Shown here: piece after piece, positions 59,037-64,000 of the stretch | Layout of the letters: every line of letters begins with the position of its first letter | Position numbering within the stretch: position 1 is the stretch's first letter | Source of the DNA: Hirsutella rhossiliensis | Taxonomy: Eukaryota; Ascomycota; Sordariomycetes; Hypocreales; Ophiocordycipitaceae | Reading direction: 5' to 3' | Length of the DNA: 64,000 nucleotides | NCBI RefSeq assembly: GCF_020360975.1 | Contig: NW_025408678.1 | Location: forward strand, 434,001 to 498,000 | Position numbers and translations under genes: made by a program | The notes under the pieces: model-generated | Told to the model about the DNA's origin: nothing | The model's database searches: none | What the model saw: the letters and a program-made list of their open reading frames with translations, nothing else

Positions 59037-59420
59037 TCTTTGTTGATTGAATTGTCGGAGAAGCGAACCACAATGGGTCAGGTGCTTGGTGGGTTCCCAT
59101 GTGTTTTCCTCAGGTCCGTATCCTTTCCATTTTACAAGGTATTCCTGTTGCTGACCTTGTTTTCTTGTGTCCAGTATTTGTTCTGCTTCGTATTCTTGAT
59201 CGTCGTCGACTTCGATTTTTTCCTGTGGTTTGGCGTTTCGTGGTGCTGGTTCCAATAATGAGATATGAAATATCGGGTGTATCCGCATTGTTGTTGGTAG
59301 CGAAAGTTCGTAGTTGACTTTTGAAATGGTTTTCTTGACTTTGAACGGTCCAAGTTTCTTGAAATCCAATTTGTTGCTTGGTCGTTTTGTTTTGATGTTT
59401 CGTCGTACGAGGTAGACCAT
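59025..59420 (-). pseudogene. Element F integrase C-terminus with chromodomain
   Basis: 131-codon frame: integrase C-terminal SH3-like region (VYLVRRNIKTKRPSNKLDF ... IHPIFHISLLEP), then a chromodomain at residues about 77-115 (YEAEQILDTRKQG ... YLVKWKGYG ... TWEPTKHL). The three aromatic cage positions appear present. Joined to the integrase core by a frameshift near 59410-59440. Confidence 0.85.
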
Positions 59421-60460
59421 ATCTCCTCTTGAAAGATTGGTCCCTGCAATCTTTTCCGATTGTAGTGAGTGGACATTCGTTCTCTGACGAATTGAAGTTC
59501 TTGTTGCATTTCTTTATGCAATTTTCGTAGCTGATCTGCTTGCAGTATCGCTCGTTCCGCTTGTGGTCCTTGTCGAGTGACCTTGAATGCTTCTGGGTTG
59601 TATCCGTAATTGGCGTATGCTGGTGAGAGCTTGGTTGTCTCTGTGACTGAGCTGTTGTAAGCTAGTTGTGCCGTCGGTAGCCATTTAACCCAATCGTTTT
59701 GTTCGTAGCTGATGTAGCATCGTAAATATTGTTCAAGCGTTTGGTTGAGTCGTTCTGTTTGTCCATCTGTTTGTGGGTGATAAGCTGTGCTGAGCTTATG
59801 TTTCGTTCCTAATTGTGCCATGAGAGCTTGCCAAAACTTGGCCACAAATGTGCTTCCTCTGTCAGAGACAATCTCGTTCGGTAGTCCGTGATTGCTGACA
59901 ATAGTTCGTAGGAACACATATGCTAGCTCTTCTGCGTTGCTTGCTTCTTTGTACGGTAAGAAGTATCCGTACTTCGTCAATCTGTCGGTAATGACGAATA
60001 TGCTGTCGTACTTGACGTTGGTCATGGGTTCTTTTGACGGTGGTAGCTTTGTGATATGGTCGAAAGCTATCGAGTCCCATGGTTTCTTTGGTACTGGTAA
60101 CGGTTGCAATTCTCCGTATGGCTTGTGTCGTTCAGCTTTGCTTCGTGCGCAAAGTTCGCATTTTCTGATAGTTTCGCTGATTCGTTTCTTCATCCGTGGA
60201 AAGTCGTAGATTCGTCGAATTCTTTCCATCGTCCTCCGGATTCCTTGGTGTCCGTGTGTCGGGTGTTCGTGAATTTCGCGTATAACTTCGTCCTGAAGTT
60301 CTTCTGGTACAAAGATCTTTCCTTGATGCTTTGCCAGGCCATCTTCCCAAACAACTGGAAGTGGTTCCCAATCAACCTTATCGTAGGCTTGTTGGATCTT
60401 CTTCGTAAGGCCTTCGTCTGGATTGACCTTGAAGATTGCGTTAAGCTGTCGTTGTTGCAT
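59400..60460 (-). pseudogene. Element F integrase (zinc-binding and catalytic domains)
   Basis: The HHCC domain is complete (HPTHGHQGIRRTMERIRRIY ... CELC). The DDE core has IAFDHITKLP, EIVSDRGSTFVAKFW and HPQTDGQTERLNQTLEQYL. The frame stays open to 59132, but downstream of about 59420 it is out of register with the chromodomain. Fused to RNase H upstream in the polyprotein. Confidence 0.85.
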
Positions 60461-61069
60461 ATTCCTTCATTGTTGAGCTCAAGGAGTTGTCCTTTCACAA
60501 TAGGTGCTCCTGTGTCGTAGTCGGATCGTCGGCTGAGGGCATCAGCTCGACCGTTTTCGTTCCTTTTCTGTGGATTATTTCGTAGTCGAATTCTGATAGA
60601 CATTCGGCCCATCGGATCTGTCGTCCGTTCAATTGTTGCGTCGTCGCGAAATGTGAGATGTTTTGTGATCTGTGTAGACCTTGATTTTGTGTTTGCTTCC
60701 GAGAAGGTAGTGTCGAAATTCCTTAAAAGCTTGAATGATTGCGAGGAATTCTTTGTCGTAGATGGGGTAATTGAGTTCTGCGCCATGTAGCTTTTTCGAG
60801 TAGAATGCAATTGGTCGTAGTCTTCCTTCATCGTCCTTCTGTCCGATTTGTGCTCCTAGAGCAAAGTCTGATGCATCGGTTTCGAGTTCGATTTGTCGTT
60901 CTGGATCGAAGGTGGTTAAGACCGGTTCTTGCGTAATCGTCGTTTTGATGCATTCGAAAGCTTCGTTGGCTTTGTCGTCCCATGTAAACTCTTTTTCCTT
61001 CTTCGTTAAGTCGTAGTGGTGTTGCAATCTTTCCGAAATCTTTGATGAATCGTCGGTAGTAATTCGCAA
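60460..61069 (-). pseudogene. Element F RNase H
   Basis: ETDASDFALGAQIGQ, RPIAFYSKKL, YPIYDKEFLAII and KVYTDHK blocks are present in one frame (to 60629). The end (RADALSRR) is in another (60190-60831), so at least one frameshift lies near 60640-60660. Confidence 0.8.
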
Positions 61070-61895
61070 ATCCTAGGAAACTTTGTACGTCCTTGACGTT
61101 CTTTGGCGTTGGCCATTCTTTGACTGAGTTGATCTTGTCTTGTTGCATTCGTATCTCTCCTGGTGAGATCGTGTGTCCGAGGAAATCTACTTCCTGTGTG
61201 TGGAACTTGCTTTTTTCTGGTTCAACCAGTAACTTCGCATTCTGAAGTGCGCGGAGTACCTTGTGGACGTGTTCCTTGTGTTCTTCTAGGTGTCCGAGAA
61301 GATTAGGATATCATCCAGGTATACTACCACAAAGATGTCCAAGTGTTCGCGTAGGACATTGTTGATCATCCGTTGAAGGTAGCTGGTGCATTTGTGAGTC
61401 CAAATGGCATTACCAGATATTCGAATAGTCCGAATTTCGTTCTGAAAGCTGTCATCCATTCGTGTCCCTTTTCATGCGTATTAAGTTGTAGGCGCCTTTG
61501 AGATCGAGGGCCGTAAACCATTTTTTGCCGTGCAGTCGATCTCGTAGTTCCGATATAAGCGGTAATGGTGTTCGGTCCTTCATTGTAATATCGTTTAGGC
61601 GTCTGTAGTCGACAACTAGTCGTAGCTTGCCGTTTTTCTTTGGAACAAACATGACTGGGTAGCCTGCTTCGGATGTTGATGTTCGTATGTATCCCTTTCG
61701 TAGATTCTCGTCGAGGTAGTCGCGTAGCGTTTGCAGTTGCTTTTCGTTTAGGTTGTAAATCTTATGGAACGTCGGCGTTCTTCCATCTTTGAGACAAATT
61801 TCGTGGTCCCATTGACTGTGTTCGGGTAACCCTGTCTCGAGTTCTTCCTTGAAGAGTTTGTCGTATTTCCGGTATTCCTGTGGGATGTTCTTCAT
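61070..61895 (-). pseudogene. Element F reverse transcriptase
   Basis: N-terminal half at 61452-61895 with [20 protein letters not shown], the [11 protein letters not shown] block and [12 protein letters not shown] frameshift follows near 61455. The second half at about 61080-61450 has the catalytic VVYLDDILIF (about 61300-61340) and SFLGFANYYRRFI (61090-61130). All catalytic residues are visible. Confidence 0.85.
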
Positions 61896-62617
61896 TCTGT
61901 CTTGTGGGCTTTGTTCTTTCTTTTGAGAGCTGGTTTCCTTGACTCGAGCTCTTTGTTGATTTGTTCGAGGTCTTTCCTTAGAGTGGCAATAACTCTTCGG
62001 ATCTTCTTGTTGTGTCCTTTGTTCTGTTTATGTCGGATGCCAGGTTGTACAGCCGTGTTGGTCAGTACGTGGGTCTTGTCAGTCGATTTTGTTGTGTCCG
62101 CCGGTTCGGTTGCTGTTTTCGTTTGTATCGCTGAAGCCCGTAATGATTTGCTTGAACGGTCATCCCTTTCGTCCTGTTCAGTGGCTAAATCATCGCAAAA
62201 TTTTGCTTTCTCCCAAATCTGCTGGTCTTGGAAACTTGCGTCGTCGTTCCAACGCAGCTGGCCAGTTTTCCAGTTGATCAGTGGGTTGCTCTCCTGTAAC
62301 CATGGAAGCCCTAACACAAGGTCGTGTTCTCCAATGTCCATGATGTCGAAGTCGACTCGTTCGTCGTGGCCCTGGATATTGATGTCGAGGTGATCAATCT
62401 CCATATCAATGATTCCGTTGTTATAGTTGAAGGCCTCTCCTTCGATATTCGTGAGTTCATATGGATCTTTCTTGTGTCTCCATGGGAGTCGGTAACGATT
62501 GATGACTCTAGGTGAAACGTAATTGCCCATCGCGCCGCAATCCAATAGTGCGTGTACGTGATGTCCCGCGATTTGGATGTCCAATACCATTTGGTTGCCA
62601 TGGCTTGCCGTTGCCAT
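61892..62617 (-). pseudogene. Element F protease region
   Basis: 241-codon frame. ALLDCGAMGNYVSP at residues 23-36 is the aspartic-protease active site with Cys in the Ser/Thr position, as in element H. LGLPWLQ about 100 residues later is the second conserved block. A charged linker leads to RT, whose frame overlaps by 4 nt at 61892-61895 in another register. Confidence 0.75.
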
Positions 62618-62773
62618 GCATAGGGTCCTTGATCTTGTCGTGTCGTGCCAGTCTGTAGCCCTTTACAGATGGCGTACCTCGTTTTTGCCTGGTCCTTATT
62701 CGTTTCATTTGGGTATTCTTCTTCGATTTGTTGTTGATATCGTTTCTTTATGTTTTCGTCGCGTGGTGTCGTG

Positions 62774-64000
62774 TCAGCTCAAGAGACTGATTTCTTGTAG
62801 CCAATCGAAGATTTCTTGTTTCTCAACGCTGTGTTGTTTGCATTGTGCTGCTTCGCAGTTGATTGCGTACCGTGCTTCGCAATTCTGTTCGTTTTCGTAC
62901 CAGGAATCGAGTTTTCGTTCTGCGTCTTTCTGTTTTGCGCGTAGTTCTTCTGCGTTAATTTTCCTTGGTCGAATGTAGCTTGTAGCCTTCGTAGGTGTCG
63001 CCAGTAGTCCTTTGGTGCACCGTTGTGTCGTTTGTGCCATGCTCGTGCCTTTTCGTGTTCGTGAACTTTGCAGTTCGGTGTGCACATTCGTTGTAATCTT
63101 CTTCGTCGCATCTGATTCGTTGCGCGAGTCTTGTGAAGATAGATGGTTCGGATGCCTTAGAGCGAGTGGCGTTGTGCCATTCCCCAATTTTGGCGTGTTT
63201 GTGGATTTTGCATGTTTCGAAAGACATCTCGTTAAAGAACCGTAATCATCGCGGCATTCAAGTGGCGTGCCGTAATCGGGTTCCAATAACATGACTTGGT
63301 CGTTCGGGTAACGTTGATCGATTTTCCAGTAGTCCAGTTCCGTGCTTAGGTAGGGTTTCGAAAGTATTTGTCCGTCGAATCTGACTGGGAAGGCGTCGTC
63401 GTGCCTTCATCTGAAGTGTATCATGCAGTCCAAATAGACGCATGAGATCCATGAAATATGTTTGTGCTCTTCGTGACTGAGCACTGTTCTTGGGTCATCT
63501 GAAAATTCTCCTCGTGGTTGCCATTCTCGTTGTAGGGCTGTAAAGGTGTCGACCGCGGCGATAGCCACAGCGTAGTCTCCTCCGCGTGGTGCCGGTTGGT
63601 ATCGAATCAATGCAGCTTGTTGGTTTTCCGTGAGAATTTGAGGTATTTGTTGAGTTCCAATTTTGAGCATTTCTTCGAATTCTTCGAAGTATGGAGCGTG
63701 TTCTCCAATCGTGGCGTTTTCCTTAGTAGTGAGGGTGGTGGTGCGAGTTCATCCTCGTCTTCTGTTTCTTGTAGCGTGTCTTGTTCTTCAGAGCTTGTGT
63801 CGTCGAAACTTCGTTGTTCCTCTTCGGGTTGTTGTCCGAGTTTCGTGAGCATAAGGGCTGCGTCCGTATCTTCTTTGTTATGTTGTTTATAGACTGCCCG
63901 TCGTTGTTGTCGATCCTTATTTCGCATGTCTTCCTGGAATCGTTTGCCGTTCTTCCTGATCCAGTCTTGTGAGACTCCTTCAGGATAGGGGTATTCTGGT
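62774..64000 (-). pseudogene. Element F gag (frameshifted, 5' end outside window)
   Basis: Acidic N-terminal part (63607-63927: EEEQRSFDDTSSEEQDTL), a capsid-like part (63407-63670: QQAALIRYQPAPRGGDY ... TFTALQREW) and C-terminal pieces in three frames (62774-63292, 62955-63227, 63258-63452). Instead of a canonical CCHC knuckle, the C-terminal part has Cys/His-rich segments such as CKIHKHAKIGEWHNA and ECAHRTAKFTN around 63080-63220. Gag start lies beyond 64000. Confidence 0.6.

Larger units (their letters stand above)
57855..64000 (-). mobile_element. Chromodomain Ty3/Gypsy element F (little or no RIP), truncated by window end
   Basis: 3' LTR at 57855-58321, polypurine tract beside it (AAGGGAGGAGA on the minus strand, about 58328-58340), then an antisense gene, chromodomain, integrase, RNase H, RT, protease and gag running off the right edge. 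The 5' LTR is outside the window. It is inserted in Copia remnant G1. Several single-base frameshifts split gag-pol, while catalytic motifs remain. CpA/TpG are normal, so it is younger than the RIPped layer. Confidence 0.85.

Noticed and set aside
1..64000. CRISPR arrays, rRNA or intact tRNA genes, bacterial-type operons
   Set aside because: No regularly spaced repeats, no conserved rRNA blocks and no complete cloverleaf seen; the sequence is clearly eukaryotic and fungal in character.

Overview
The window looks like a heterochromatic, transposon-packed stretch from a filamentous ascomycete (Pezizomycotina). Three things point there. The only intact host-type coding island holds a HET-domain (heterokaryon-incompatibility) gene with a short fungal-style intron. 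The repeats are Ty3/Gypsy, Ty1/Copia and LINE (Tad1-like) retroelements of fungal type. Most of the DNA also carries an extreme repeat-induced point mutation (RIP) signature: CpA and TpG are almost absent, TpA is in great excess, and nearly every repeat-encoded frame is riddled with TAA/TAG. No species call is possible from the sequence alone.

Layout. 1-7129: RIPped LTR and gag-pol remnants (families A and D, plus a 577-bp short element C). 7130-15123: family A Ty3/Gypsy copy A2 (+). 15124-18160: unidentified RIPped DNA. 18160-21599: truncated inverted copy A3 (-). 22380-31031: a Ty1/Copia 3' end (G2, +) that has received three insertions: a 393-bp TRIM-like element, a 136-bp SINE-like element, and a complete 6,986-bp chromodomain Ty3/Gypsy element E. 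31246-34915: the non-RIPped gene island, with a membrane protein gene (-) and a HET gene (+) transcribed divergently. 34920-38893: RIPped LINE (-). 38896-57854 and beyond: a second long family A copy (A4) split by element B (-), which is itself split by the young element H (-), and then broken again by Copia remnant G1 (-). G1 is interrupted by the weakly mutated element F (-), which runs off the right end of the window.

The insertions can be ordered in time because several have target-site duplications plus an unoccupied copy of the same site elsewhere in the window. The bulk (A, B, C, D, E, G2, LINE, TRIM) predates or experienced RIP. H and F (and mostly G1) are not RIPped. H has LTRs that are identical by eye, yet its polyprotein is broken by at least six frameshifts.

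Most interesting items: a predicted self-priming primer-binding site in H and B, complementary to their own LTRs (Tf1-type logic); an antisense gene with a Cys cluster and coiled coil between pol and the 3' LTR of F; TRIM-like and tRNA-SINE-like elements with empty-site evidence; and the divergent HET/membrane-protein pair, the only apparently functional host genes here. All alignments were made by eye.
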